This document shows, piece after piece, positions 1 to 11,351 of a stretch of DNA of 64,000 nucleotides; the first letter of the stretch is position 1; every line of letters begins with the position of its first letter. A model generated the notes under the pieces. That model did no database searches. It had not been told where the DNA came from and saw only the letters and a program-made list of their open reading frames with translations. Source of the stretch: Ampullaceana balthica (Eukaryota; Mollusca; Gastropoda; Lymnaeidae); assembly GCA_944989445.1 (NCBI GenBank), contig CALYLW010000330.1, positions 370,001-434,000 of the forward strand. The letters are read 5' to 3'. A program made the position numbers and the translations under genes.

Positions 1-360
1 ACGGTGATTTGTAAATGAAAAACACTTTAGTTTGACCTTAATTGTGACCTCTATTTGGACCGTTAGTTTTACATTTTCACGGCCAATTGGTAAATGTAAA
101 TGTGCATTTATCGCAGCCAGAAAATGCATCATAGATATCCTATAGCTAAAAAGTTCCCCCTTTCCCTCGAATGAATTTCCCTCCTCTATGCTATTAATTA
201 TATTTGGTTATTAAAATGTGTTTTCGTCTTCCAACTTCCAATGAAGATGAATTTCTACAGATTTCGATTAAGTACACAAAGATTTTGTTCAACAGATCAA
301 CAGGTGCATGTCATCCACACATCCTCTTAGCACATTACGACCCTAAACGGTAGATTACAC
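1..360. other. No recognisable feature
   Basis: AT-rich single-copy sequence leading into the 20-bp array. I see no credible coding frame, RNA gene or element end here. Confidence 0.5.
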
Positions 361-1300
361 CCATGACCCACACATCACATCCCTGACCCAAACGTCATAT
401 CCCTGACCCACATGTCATATCTCTGACCCACACACCATATCCCTGACCCACACGTCATATCCCTGACCCAAGCATCCCATACCTGACCCACACATCACAT
501 CTCTGATCCACACACCATATCCCTGACCCACACGTCATATCTCTGACTCACACACCATATCCCTGACCCACACGTCATATCCCTGACCCACACACCATAT
601 CCCTGACCCACACGTCATATCCCTGACTCTAACGTCCCATACCTGACCCACACATCACATCTCTGATCCACACACCATATCCCTGACCCACACGTCATAT
701 CTCTGACCCACACACCATATCCCTGACCCACACGTCATATCTCTGACCCACACACCATATCTCTGACACACACACCATATCCCTGACCCACACGTCATAT
801 CTCTGACCCACACACCATATCCCTGACCCACACGTCATATCCCTGACCCAAACGTCCCATACCTGACCCACACATCACATCTCTGATCCACACACCATAT
901 CCCTGACCCACGTGTCATATATCTGACCCACACACCATATCCCTGACCCACACGTCATATCCCTGACCCAAACGTCCCATACCTGACCCACACGTAACAT
1001 CTCTGACCCACACACCATATCCCTGACCCACACACCATATCCCTGACCCACACGTCATATCCCTGACCCACACACCATATCCCTGACCCACACGTCATAT
1101 CCCTGACCTAAACACCATATCCCTGACCCACACGTCATATCCCTGACCCAAACGTCCCATCTCTGACCCACACGCCACATATCTGACACACACATCACAT
1201 CTCTGACCCACACCAAATCTCTCACCCACACATCACATCCCTGACCCACAAATCACGTCTTTGACCTACACATCACATCTCTGACCAACACACCATCTCA
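361..1300. repeat. 20-bp minisatellite, about 47 units
   Basis: Units keep the core CATATCCCTGACCCACAC with CCCTGA/CTCTGA and CACACC/CACGTC alternatives, so many neighbours pair into 40-bp dimers. A rarer variant containing AACGTCCCATACCTGACC recurs near 470, 630, 850 and 970, a sign of block duplication inside the array. Units decay towards both ends. The open frame on the minus strand (1055-1249) is only repeat translation (G-Q-G-Y-D-V-W-V-R-D type) and is not a gene. Confidence 0.95.
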
Positions 1301-1315
1301 CTGGCCCATATGTCC

Positions 1316-2921
1316 ACTCACACATCACTCCCCGCAGATCACTCACCCCGCACACCCTGGTCATCTAATGAAAGTTCCTCGCCTGGTCACTAAAAGCCTG
1401 TCGTCCTCAACAGGGTCATTTTTTCCGGCCACTGCTAATGGTCACTAAGGAATGTTTGCTCAATCGAGACATGTAATAACTGAAGGTGGAATAGAAACTC
1501 GTCATAGGAACGTGGAGAGGTTGAGGGTAAATGATGGCGAGCACAGAACGTCAACTGGGGCTGCGCTGATTTAATAAACAAACTTCCCCCTGTTAGTTCA
1601 GCACAGAGAGATGTAAGTCATCCATCTTGTACAGATACGTCACGATCTCATAGCAACACAGTGTGTAGCTTGCCATAGAGATTGACATGGACATTGACAA
1701 TGTAAGTGAGTAACATAGACATTGTTCAAGACACTCATTTCCCGACGTTGTCTTACTTAATTTGACATAACTTGACAGAATTAAATTGTTGCTTTTATTT
1801 TATTAAGTTTTTTATTATTTTTTTTCTTCTTTATTTTCCTTCTTAGAAATATAAATAATTAACATTTTAACAAACGAAATAGAGAATGCAATGACACACG
1901 AACTTCTCATGAACAAAAAGCTTGAATGACCCTTGACCCTTGACCCTGTCCCTTTTTCTTTAAGGATACGCTGTGTAAGTTAATTACCAAATTTTGATTT
2001 TGGAATGTAAAATGTTTAATATATATATTTTTTTAAAGCAGCTGTTCTGATGTAATTAAAATCGTCCTCCCTTGATGTCTGTTAATATTCATCTAGTAAA
2101 GTACATAGTGGATATCCTGTGGCTCGCATGCCGATTTGGGCACGTGATCCTATTTTACATAGCACGTCATCGACATATCCCCCATTTGCTGCATCATTTA
2201 GGTCGTTACAGAACAGCGATGGCGCATGTATGTCTACTCGGCACGCAGCGACAATGAAAATTGAGAAATTGAAAATAATGGCACTCACAAACTACTAAAG
2301 GTTTGCCGTATCAGATGTAGTGGACGAGTCTCCGGGTGTTGTGACTGACCAAGCCTCAACTAAATCACCGCGCCACCGACACCAACAAGGACTGTAGCCA
2401 TTTCTACGCTACGATGACTCTGGGCTAGGGCACCACCACGCTTAATATATGTTTATATATGTCATGAGGTCTCTCCAAACATTTTCCATGAAACAGAATT
2501 CAACCAAGCGTGACGTGTGTCGTGGCAGACCGAGTATTTGATGGGGTAACTTTCCCCTTGGTATTGTGTCCTTTAATCCCGTATTTACCAGTGGTTAATC
2601 CTCGCTAAGCCTCTTAATCCATCCGCCTTCCAATTAGATCGTTTTCAGTGATAGGTGTCCCAATGGGGTTGAAGACGTCATCGAATGCTAGAGAGTAATT
2701 TACGCCAGTTTTAATAGCAACAATATGGCATTGCCTGGTACAGTTGCCAGTTTTATGGTGGAATCTATTGCATGGCCTGGTACTGTTGTCAATTTTAATA
2801 GTGGCATGTAGTGCTATGAAGACACCAGTAAACAGTTATGGTAGACATTAGATCCCAAAGTAATAAACAAATATAATGTGATATAATATAATATAAATAT
2901 ATAAAAATATAATATATGGTA

Positions 2922-2922
<1 letters not shown>
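1316..2922. other. Non-coding, nothing firm
   Basis: Contains a short TGACCCT run near 1928, an AT-rich block near 1790-1870 and a weak two-fold repeat of about 63 bp near 2700-2815 around GGCATTGCCTGGTAC. Open frames are short and overlap on both strands (2072-2288), with no recognisable domain. Confidence 0.5.

Positions 2923-2923
<1 letters not shown>

Positions 2924-2999
<76 letters not shown>
2924..2999. repeat. (AT)n microsatellite
   Basis: About 38 uninterrupted AT units inside a wider AT-rich stretch (2870-3010). Likely length-variable; can extrude cruciforms. Confidence 0.95.
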
Positions 3000-3002
<3 letters not shown>

Positions 3003-3049
3003 ATATTATGGTATGAATGGTTATTTAATTATTATATGTATGTTATGAT

Positions 3050-3128
3050 CTCCATGTAAAGCGCTGTGAGCCCGGTTCCCTACTGGGATACAGCGCTATA
3101 TAAATTATCAATTATTATTATTATTATA
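3050..3128 (+). repeat. Retroelement 3' tail (AGCGCT stem, ATT repeats)
   Basis: Shows GTAAAGCGCTGTGAGCCC followed by CAGCGCTATATAAATTATC and then an ATT run. An AGCGCT stem-loop followed by TATATAAAT and short ATT repeats is a common 3' end of L2/CR1-type LINEs and of SINEs that borrow that tail. The family is inferred from this pattern; nothing upstream identifies a body. Confidence 0.5.
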
Positions 3129-4719
3129 TATAACAATAAAATATGATATAATATAATCATAATAAATTCAGTCGAGAAAATATTATAGACACTAGAAAGC
3201 AGATATTGTAAATAACACGTTCCAAAACTTGTTCGAATCCCAAACTTTCTTTCTTTTTTCTTTTTTTCATTTCCCTTTTTCTTTTTTATAAACGATAAAC
3301 TTCAGAGGTTTAGCTACTTAAATATTAAGTAAATAAGCGGTTAAAAAGATATCACTCATTAATGATGAAATATGTAAATATTTAAAATCATCTAAAACAA
3401 CAATAAAAAATTTAAAAAATTCCTTTAAGTTTTTGTTTGCTTATTTTTAGTGTATGTCGATCACATACAAAAACGTCATCCGAGCACGTTTTGGTAATCT
3501 TTATCTAGTAAATATTTTATAAATACATTTAAAATAAATCTGATAAAAATATCTTACATGTTATTTCAGTAACGTAAAGTAAAGTTTGGTTTGGTCTTAG
3601 ATATATAAGGATTACACTATTTAACAGTAACATTTAAGATGCAAGCCTTTTTTTTTAATAAGCAGGAATATCTTATTCACGTGAAATTAATTCCATTTTT
3701 ATGGAATTTGACAATATGCGCATTTTTATTTTCCGAATCAGTTTCTGAAAACGCGCCTCTTGCTTTAAGTAATTTAATGACTTGTTAATAGCAGGAAGCC
3801 AGTAGAACAATATGGCTGCCGTTTCTAGCCGGTCAAACCCTGGGTCATTTGTTTTTCTTGTAAAAAAAAACGGGCCACTTCCGCTTAGAAAAATATAAAG
3901 TTCCTCGTAAAAAAATCCTTGACGATAACACTAGGAAAATTTTTATACAAATTGCAAATATTCGTACGTCTGAAAGGAGGTGCCAGAGCTTTCCATTAAT
4001 TAGATATAGATGGCGTGTGATGGAGTGTGATGGCGTGTAATGGTACTTATATCATGCGTGGGGATGTAAACTTTGCTCCATGCCATCACAGACGTCTGGT
4101 TTCCCGCAACACAAGCTATTAAAGTTCATTCGCTGCCACCAAATACGGTTACATGGACCCATCGTGTCGCCTGACCCCTGGATGACATCCCGCCATTGTG
4201 TTGTGGTATGTGATCATCCGGGCTCTAACAACAATCCAATGAGTCCAATCAAGGTAATGCCATCAGGCTTATCACCGCACAGAGCCGGCCATCTTCCACT
4301 GGGCGCAGCGCTAAATAAAACCAGGCGCATGGGGGAATCGGGACGGGTGCGGCGTGGAAAAGATTGAAGCGGGGGTGGGGGTATTTGGCATGCAGCCTTG
4401 TCTATGGGACAATGTGGAAGAAAGTTCTTTGTGAGCAGCATTTTCATTTCACAAACCAACGACCCCAAAAAAAGTGGTGCCGAAAAAATAAGATCTCCGT
4501 TACTAACACAAAAGGCAGGAGTTTTATCATTACGAAAGAAGATGCGTGGCCTTGACGTTATTATTTCTCAAAACCCTGTATTTGAGTTTGATTTCAAATA
4601 GCTGTTCATGCTCATCAAATATGGCGCCATCCAAAGAAATGTGATATAATGCCCAACAAATATGAAAATGGGTGGCCTGATCACATCAGGAAAACCAAAT
4701 TACTATCATTTAAAAATCG
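3129..4719. other. Non-coding, AT-rich
   Basis: Pyrimidine run at 3250-3295; otherwise no repeat, RNA or coding pattern I can defend. Open frames at 4080-4601 overlap each other on both strands and show no domain. Confidence 0.5.
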
Positions 4720-4800
4720 ATAAAAATGCAAGACTAGACATAAACCATAAATGCGCGTAGGACGCAATAATCTTCTGTATGGAATGAGCGTCTGTACCAG
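4720..4800 (+). repeat. LINE 3' UTR fragment
   Basis: GACTAGACATAAACCAT followed by a GGACGCAATAAT-like stretch matches the segment just downstream of the reverse transcriptase end in the minus-strand copy at 34095-34335. The copy at 18366-18656 shares the shorter block around ATAAACCATGGATACG. The fragment keeps only the tail. Confidence 0.45.
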
Positions 4801-4921
4801 ATAAGATGCCGTCATGCCCTACAAATATTGCATCATTGTCAGAGCAACATACAACTGTTTATTTCCGATACCCGGATGCAAAACAACCAGAAATGGGACG
4901 GCAGTAAGCGAGGATCTAGAA

Positions 4922-5122
4922 CAGGGCTCTTCAAACTACTGCCCAGCGGCCAGATGTGGCCCGCGAGGCCCTCTCATCCAGCCCCTGGAGACCTTTTAAT
5001 CTCCAAACAAAAAGATACTATTTTTACTTGTATAGTTAACCACAAAACTGTGTTTAGTCGGCCCCAAAACTGATGTTTGACAGTTAAAGCGGCCCTCTCG
5101 CAGTAAATTTTGGAGACCCCTG
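4922..5122. mobile_element. hAT-type MITE, 201 bp, perfect 8-bp TSD
   Basis: The left end reads CAGGGCTCTTCAAAC and the reverse complement of the right end reads CAGGGGTCTCCAAAA. Both flanks are ATCTAGAA (4914-4921 and 5123-5130), a perfect 8-bp duplication as made by hAT transposases. Inside, GTGGCCCGCGAGGCC on the left and GGCCCTCTCGCAG on the right extend the inverted similarity. It has no coding capacity, so it is non-autonomous and was mobilised in trans. Confidence 0.93.
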
Positions 5123-5130
5123 ATCTAGAA

Positions 5131-5864
5131 TATGTTAAATTTGGTGTCTCGCTCCCACACAACTCCACGGTCCGTACTAGCACGATCCTCCATACAACAT
5201 ACCACATTTTACGGTTGGCAAGACGTCCAAACATTGGTCAGACTCTTAACAAGGAAACCTTTTTATGACAGCCTGGAGCCTCGGGCCCCAGACCTGAGCT
5301 CTCCATGTAGCAACTACATGAATATCATAGCTTGCGGGCCTTCGACTTTCAGCATGAGCGGCTGCTAAGAGCGTGGATGTATCTCAAATTAGCACTTGGA
5401 ATACGATCCAGATTTCACGTCCACTGCCTCCGCCAAGTGTGGCTCATTGTTGGCTCTCCTCCCACCTCGTACAACCCTCGGCTACAACAAATATGTCTCA
5501 TTGTTGGCTCCCATCTCTTCCTCATCCACTCACTATTCACGTGTATGTTGATGGGCAAAGAACTCGATAGTGCATCGTTCAATGAAACCATTTGTCTCGT
5601 GTTGATTTTTATTAACGTTCACGTGAACACAAGACGATGGGAAGGCGAGGGTTGATAAAAACAACATCCTGACAGAAGTTGATGTGTAGTGGACAGTAGG
5701 TCCGATTTCTCGGGACAGATGGTTCCTTTTGTATAGGAAGTACGTCAAACTATGTCCATGTCTTCTAGGTCAATAAATCCCTGAATATGTCAGATGATTT
5801 TTGGAATTGTTTGGTCGATTCTCTTTATCTTGGAGAGAATAGTCAGGAAATTTAATTGGAGAAA
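5131..5864. other. Non-coding, nothing firm
   Basis: Open frames at 5132-5655 overlap on several frames without a domain. A short direct repeat around CTCATTGTTGGCTC occurs near 5442 and 5498. Confidence 0.45.
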
Positions 5865-6225
5865 TATAAACCCGGTGTCTCAAAGAATTGGTGCATTATG
5901 GACTTGGTGTCATAAACCCATAATGATATATCAAAAATGTGTTATAAGCACAGTGATAAATGAATTGGTGTTGCAAATACATAGTGATATATAGACATGG
6001 GCCAAATAAACATGTTGTCATATAGACTTGGTGTTAATAAACACATACTGTTTTATTTACATGGTGTCATGAAACCATGGCGGCATAAATACCCGGTGTC
6101 ATACATAGGTTTCGGTTGTTGTTTTTTTTACACAAGGTGTAATACAAACATAATGGTATATACACAGTGTCTTAAACACATGGTGTCATAATTACATGGT
6201 GTCATAAACACGCGATGTCACACTC
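5865..6225. repeat. Degenerate GGTGTCATAAACAC minisatellite
   Basis: About a dozen diverged units of roughly 25-35 bp share GGTGTCATA followed by AACACAT or a similar string (5918, 6063, 6182, 6198). This is an old, decayed array. The MITE at 6234 sits at its right edge. Confidence 0.6.
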
Positions 6226-6233
6226 ACCAGTTG

Positions 6234-6368
6234 CAGAGCCGTCTTTACACCATTGTGGGCCCAAGTTGCAGAGCCGTCTTTACACCATCTTTTTTGGGCC
6301 CCCGGGCTAAGAATAGTGTTGGGCCCCTGGGCAAATGCCCAAAGGGCCTATGTGTTAAGACGGCCCTG
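6234..6368 (-). mobile_element. MITE-A copy 1, 135 bp, perfect 8-bp TSD
   Basis: Begins CAGAGCCGTCTTTACACC and ends GTTAAGACGGCCCTG, flanked by ACCAGTTG on both sides (6226-6233, 6369-6376). It lies in the opposite orientation to the copies at 14910 and 47332, has lost most of the AT-rich centre, and carries a 35-bp tandem duplication of its first end (second start near 6269). The TSD length and CAG...CTG ends fit the hAT superfamily. Confidence 0.9.
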
Positions 6369-6587
6369 ACCAGTTGTCATATACAACTAGAACTATGCCA
6401 TTATTTCGCCGAAGTCAACTTTGTAAATGTAACCACAACAACTTTTTAAATACTGAAAAAGGGAAATGCAGAATAAAGTGATCTCACATCTTAGGATTCA
6501 TTAAGATAAAAAATATTGTGCAGCTCTAAATGTAGTAAATTTTACTAAGTCGAGACATAAAATAATATTTGAATTAATTGTCTCGTC

Positions 6588-6870
6588 TTATCTATACAGA
6601 CGCTCACGCTCCTTCTAGTACTGAAGATTACTGCATGACCACAGACCATGCCGGTCTGTTGGCAAGTGACGCAGCATTTGCAATTCACGGCTATGAGGGT
6701 TCCACGCATTACCCAGCCGCCTTTGTTTCCCTAACTAGTGCTAGGTACCCATTCGGAGCTGGGTGGACTCAGGGACACCCTTGGACCCAAGAACAAATCC
6801 ATGCCTTCACGGATATTCTGAACCCATAACCATCTGTACACCAGCCGAGCGCACATACAACTCGACCATC
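6588..6870 (-). mobile_element. tRNA-derived SINE, degenerate
   Basis: Shares a body with 63215-63440: CACAGACCATG, GGCAAGTGA, CAGCATT and CATTACCCAGCCGCCTTT occur in order in both. The block continuing through GCTAGGTACCCATTCGGAGC and CTGGGTGGACTCAGGGAC looks like the tRNA-unrelated part of gastropod tRNA-type SINEs as I recall them, with a decayed tRNA-like head near 6810-6865. The sense strand would be minus. Class is inferred from this pattern and from the clearer head in the second copy. Confidence 0.5.
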
Positions 6871-6987
6871 GAGATAATTTATTCTATGATATATGGTAAG
6901 AGATTTCATTTGCTAATATTTATGTTCTTTCTTTCTAAATTTTATTATTTTTAAAATGCCGATTTGTTTAAATTATTGTATGAAATA

Positions 6988-7372
6988 TTATTATTATTAC
7001 CACTACTATTACTACCACTACCAGAACCCCTACCACTACCACTACCACTACCAGTACCCCTACAACTACCACTACCAGTACCACTACCACTACCACTACC
7101 CCTACCACTACCACTACCACTACCCCTACCACTACCACTACCCCTACCACTACCACTACCCCTACCACTACCACTACCACTACCCCTACCACTACCACTA
7201 CCCCTACCACTACCACTACCACTACCACTACCCCTACAACTACCACTACCACTACCACTACCACTAACTCTACCACTACCACTACCACTACCACTACAAC
7301 TACCACTACCACTACCACTACCACTACCACTACCCCTACCACTACCACTACCACTACCACTACCACGACTAC
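6988..7372. repeat. CCACTA/CCCCTA array
   Basis: A triplet/hexamer array (CCACTA with CCCCTA and CAACTA variants) arranged as 18-24 bp blocks. Long frames on both strands (Leu-Pro or Tyr-His on plus, poly-Val on minus) arise purely from the triplet period. Not a gene. Confidence 0.95.
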
Positions 7373-7375
7373 TAC

Positions 7376-7799
7376 TAAACTATTTAGTGGATGACTATAA
7401 TGGAGATGTAGCTAAACCGTCTGTGTGTCCTTGTTTCGGACCGAGTCCTTTGATCCAATGAAATATTTCAACTTGACATCTTCAGTTAACGAGCCCTCGA
7501 GAACGCCTCGTCGAACTGTTGTCCTGCAAAGTGACCAGGGGGGCGCTACACCGTGAAAATAGGCACAAGTGAGTTTTCCGCCCCTGCTCACCAGGGTCTC
7601 CTAATGGTGTGTCATTAACGGTCACTGCTGCCCCCAATCAATGGTCCAGATTGGTCGTATCTTAAAGCATGTCAAGTAGGCATGGGGGCGGGGAGATGAC
7701 TCAATCACTGGGCAGTAACTCTGGTCATTCTATCCATTAAAACATTCAGAAATGTTAGAAAATGTTGTGAGACATTATTTAGTACCACAAGCCTAGAGC
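7376..7799. other. Non-coding, nothing firm
   Basis: Single-copy sequence between two arrays, with no coding or RNA pattern seen. Confidence 0.5.
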
Positions 7800-7975
7800 A
7801 CCCTCTTAAACGAGTGAGACTCCCTGTAACACTTCAGCACCCTGTTAAACGAGTGAGATTCCCTGTAACACTTCAGCATCCTGTTAGACGAGTGAGACTC
7901 CCTGTAACACTTCAGCGCCCTGTTAAACGAGTGAGATTCCCTGTAACACTGCTGCACCCTATTCTCACCGAGTAT
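7800..7975. repeat. 39-bp minisatellite, about 4.4 units
   Basis: Units contain AAACGAGTGAGATTCCCTGT and differ mainly at GACTCC/GATTCC and AAACG/AGACG. Period 39 is 13 codons, so both strands stay open; the resulting 78-86 residue frames are repeat translation. Confidence 0.9.
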
Positions 7976-8569
7976 GAGGGCCGCCCACCGCCAAATCAAA
8001 ACGAGATTACCGCTCGTGTAGACGGTCACGCCAGACTAGATCCTAATACTTGTCCCTGGCCCGTGCTCACGTGACCCTGTGACCCTGCAGATAGGCATGG
8101 GCTCGCACTGTGAAATTAATACGTGATCATAACTAGCGAGATAAAGGTGCTACCCCCCCCCACACACACACCACCTCAGTAAAGGTGTTCCCACCTCCCC
8201 GATCAATACGGCACGTGGACCAGGCGTTGTCAACAGGCCATAATTCTATGGTACCCTGACATTACCTCGGCTGCCGGAAGTGTCGTCATCGAGTTGAAAT
8301 GTTCGGGCCAGGCAGTTACCAAGGATTGACAGCAAGAAATTATGATGGACATGGGGCTAATACAGTCCAGTGTAACACGTGTATTATCTTTGACTTTGTA
8401 GTACGAAGAGCTTCATCTGAATTCATATAAATACATAATTGTTAAATAACTCTTTATTTCCAATTAAAGCCCTCCTCCATTTTAAGTGAGAAGAAATAAG
8501 AAAGTACTCCAGAATCACACTAACTTAACATAGCAATAGATCATAGGCCATGAGAGGTTTTTACCACGT
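7976..8569. other. Non-coding, nothing firm
   Basis: Contains a C-run plus CA-run at 8152-8172. No coding or RNA pattern seen. Confidence 0.5.
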
Positions 8570-8960
8570 TTTTATTAACTCACTTTCGTTCCTGTTTTTT
8601 TTGTCTGTCCACAATTTTTCAAATCTGCCAACGTAAAATTAAACCACTTCTGATGGTCCTAGAGATCTCAAAATTTTACCACATATAGATCTTGGATGAC
8701 AATGCATTGTATCAAAATTGGGCGATCGAATATACCGTTATTAAATTATTGAATTTTTTAGTTTATCTATATATAAGCATATGTATATGTCTGCTCTTGT
8801 TTACATTACATTCACGTGCCGAGTTCACACCAACCCCGACCACATCAACCATGTTTAACATCAAGGGGAGATCAGTCATTTCCAGTCTGTAAATGTTTGT
8901 ATTATATTTGAACATAATCAAAACTATCAAAACTAACCATAGCATACACTTAGACTAAAA
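8570..8960 (+). repeat. R1 family repeat, variant b
   Basis: Similar over several hundred bases to 33570-34055: the order TATCAAAATT..CGATCGAA, ACCGTAATTAAAT-like, TTTAGTTTATCTATATATA, CACGTGCC, GGGGAGATCA and TTTCAGTCTGTAAATGTTTG is kept. Its right end runs directly into the foldback element at 8967. No coding capacity; class unknown. Confidence 0.65.
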
Positions 8961-8966
8961 AGAATA

Positions 8967-9417
8967 AAATAAATAGAAGTTTAAAAAAAAAGATTTTAAA
9001 AACCAAGTTTTTGTAAGCGGACTAAAAAGAAGAAAATAATTTTTTTTCTTCACATTGTGAAGGAAAAATCTTTTTCTGGATTGATAAAAATTTCATACTT
9101 ATATGCTCAAGTAATATGATGTAATAAGACTAATAACGTGGGCGGGCGCTTTTTAGGCGTTTGGCTAAAATGATTAGGGTTTACAAATGACGAGTAAGCA
9201 AATGAGTGAATTGAATTAGTTAAGCATGAGAAGCGCCCGCCCCATGTATACAGTCATATTACATCATAGTACTTGAGCATATAATTTTGAAATTTTTTTT
9301 CAGTCCAGAAAAAGTCTGTTGCTTCACAATTCTGTGAAAAAAAATATTTTCTTCTTTTTAGTCCGCTTATAAAAACGTGGTTTTTAAACATAATAATTTT
9401 TTTACTTCTATTTATTT
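8967..9417. mobile_element. 451-bp foldback element (184/186-bp inverted arms)
   Basis: The left arm 8967-9150 and right arm 9232-9417 are imperfect reverse complements, sharing AAATAAATAGAAGT at the outer ends, AAGCGGACTAAAAAGAAG in the middle and GGCGGGCGCT at the inner ends, around an 81-base loop. No clear TSD is seen. Such long arms suggest a foldback transposon or two inverted insertions. Part of each arm (AAAAACCAAGTTTTTG) also resembles the end of the R1 repeat at 37320-37345. Confidence 0.85.
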
Positions 9418-9621
9418 ATAGATTTGAATTCACATTTTTTCTACACAACTGTAATTTTAGCAGTAGTGAATTCATAGTCACAAAAACTTACTTTCTATTT
9501 TTAGCAATCTATTTCTCGGCCATTGGGGTGAGGTCTATTCAAGTATTACATTATGTCGTATATTGGATCATCTTTCTGTTCCCAACAACCAGCCAGAGAT
9601 ACCAGATCGAACACAATATTC

Positions 9622-10953
9622 CTTGTCATCTCTATGGTCACCTTTCACTTATCTACTATTGGCTATAGATACGAGATCTAATATGACATTGACTGTCATC
9701 TCCATGGTCACCTTTCATTTATCTACTATTGGCTATAGATACGAGATCTAATATGACATTGACTGTCATCTCCATGGTCACCTTTCACTTATCTACTATT
9801 GGCTATAGATACGAGATCTAATATGACATTGACTGTCATCTCCATGGTCACCTTTCACTTATCTACTATTGGCTATAGATACGAGATCTAATATGACATT
9901 GACTGTCATCTCCATGGTCACCTTTCACTTATCTACTATTGGCTATAGATACGAGATCTAATATGACATTGACTGTCATCTCCATGGTCACCTTTCACTT
10001 ATCTACTATTGGCTATAGATACGAGATCTAATATGACATTGACTGTCATCTCCATGGTCACCTTTCACTTATCTACTATTGGCTATAGATACGAGATCTA
10101 ATATGACATTGACTGTCATCTCCATGGTCACCTTTCACTTATCTACTATTGGCTATAGATACGAGATCTAATATGACATTGACTGTCATCTCCATGGTCA
10201 CCTTTCACTTATCTACTATTGGCTATAGATACGAGATCTAATATGACATTGACTGTCATCTCCATGGTCACCTTTCACTTATCTACTATTGGCTATAGAT
10301 ACGAGATCTAATATGACATTGACTGTCATCTCCATGGCCACCTTTCACTTATCTACTATTGGCTATAGATACGAGATCTAATATGACATTGACTGTCATC
10401 TCCATGGTCACCTTTCACTTATCTACTATTGGCTATAGATACGAGATCTAATATGACATTGACTGTCATCTCCATGGTCACCTTTCGCTTAGCTACTATT
10501 GGTTATAGATACGAGGTCTAATATGACATTGACTATCATCTCCATGGTCACCTTTCACTTATCTACTATTGGCTATAGATACGAGATCTAATATGACATT
10601 GACTGTCATCTCCATGGTCACCTTTCACTTATCTACTATTGGCTATAGATACGAGATCTAATATGACATTGACTGTCATCTCCATGGTCACCTTTCGCTT
10701 AGCTACTATTGGTTATAGATACGAGGTCTAATATGACATTGACTATCATCTCCATGGTCACCTTTCACTTATCTACTATTGGCTATAGATACGAGGTCTA
10801 ATATGACATTGACTATCATCTCCATGGTCACCTTTCACTTATCTACTATTGGCTATAGATACGAGGTCTATTATGACATTGACTGTCATCTCCATGGTCA
10901 CCTTTCACTTACCTACTATTGGCTATAGATACGAGGTCTAATATAACATTGAC
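9622..10953. repeat. 70-bp satellite, 19 units
   Basis: Units carry TCCATGGTCACCTTTC, CTACTATTGGCTATAG and ATATGACATTGACTGTC. Most central units are identical, so homogenisation is recent. A variant unit (CTTTCGCTTAGC ... GGTTATAG ... ACGAGGTC) occurs at about 10485 and again 210 bp later, a 3-unit duplication. Units decay at the right edge. Confidence 0.97.
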
Positions 10954-11346
10954 TATGGTCACAGATATCAAATCTAATATGGCATTCATTTTCATCTCCA
11001 TGGTCTTCTTGCAGTCCCTACTATCGGCCATAGATATCAGCTCTAACATGACATTGACTGTCACCTCTGTGGTCAGAGATGCCTGATCTAACATGACATT
11101 GACTGTCATCTCTGTGGTCAGAGATGCCTGATCTAACATGACATTGACTGTCACCTCTGTGGTCAGAGATGCCTGATCTAACATGACATTGACTGTCATC
11201 TCTGTGGTCATAGATGTCAGGTCTAACATTATGACATTTACTGCCATCTCTGTGGTTATAGATGCCAGATCTAACATGACATTGACTGCCATTTCTGTGA
11301 TCATAGATGTCAGGTCTAACATTATGACATTGACTGTCATCTCTGA
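10954..11346. repeat. 45/48-bp array derived from the 70-bp satellite
   Basis: After one diverged full-length unit (about 10995-11065), six units follow with lengths 45, 45, 45, 48, 45 and 48. Each keeps TGTGGTCA and ATCTAACATGACATTGAC, i.e. the 70-bp unit without a 25-bp internal block (CCTTTCACTTATC...). The 48-bp units carry an extra ATT. The minus-strand frame at 10909-11352 is repeat translation. Confidence 0.93.
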
Positions 11347-11351
11347 AATCA

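Noticed and set aside
361..1300. CRISPR-like array
   Set aside because: Units are contiguous 20-mers without unique spacers, in a eukaryotic setting.
6964..7461. 165-residue Leu-Pro protein and 132-residue poly-Val protein
   Set aside because: Both are opposite-strand readings of the CCACTA triplet array; no flanking domain or start context.
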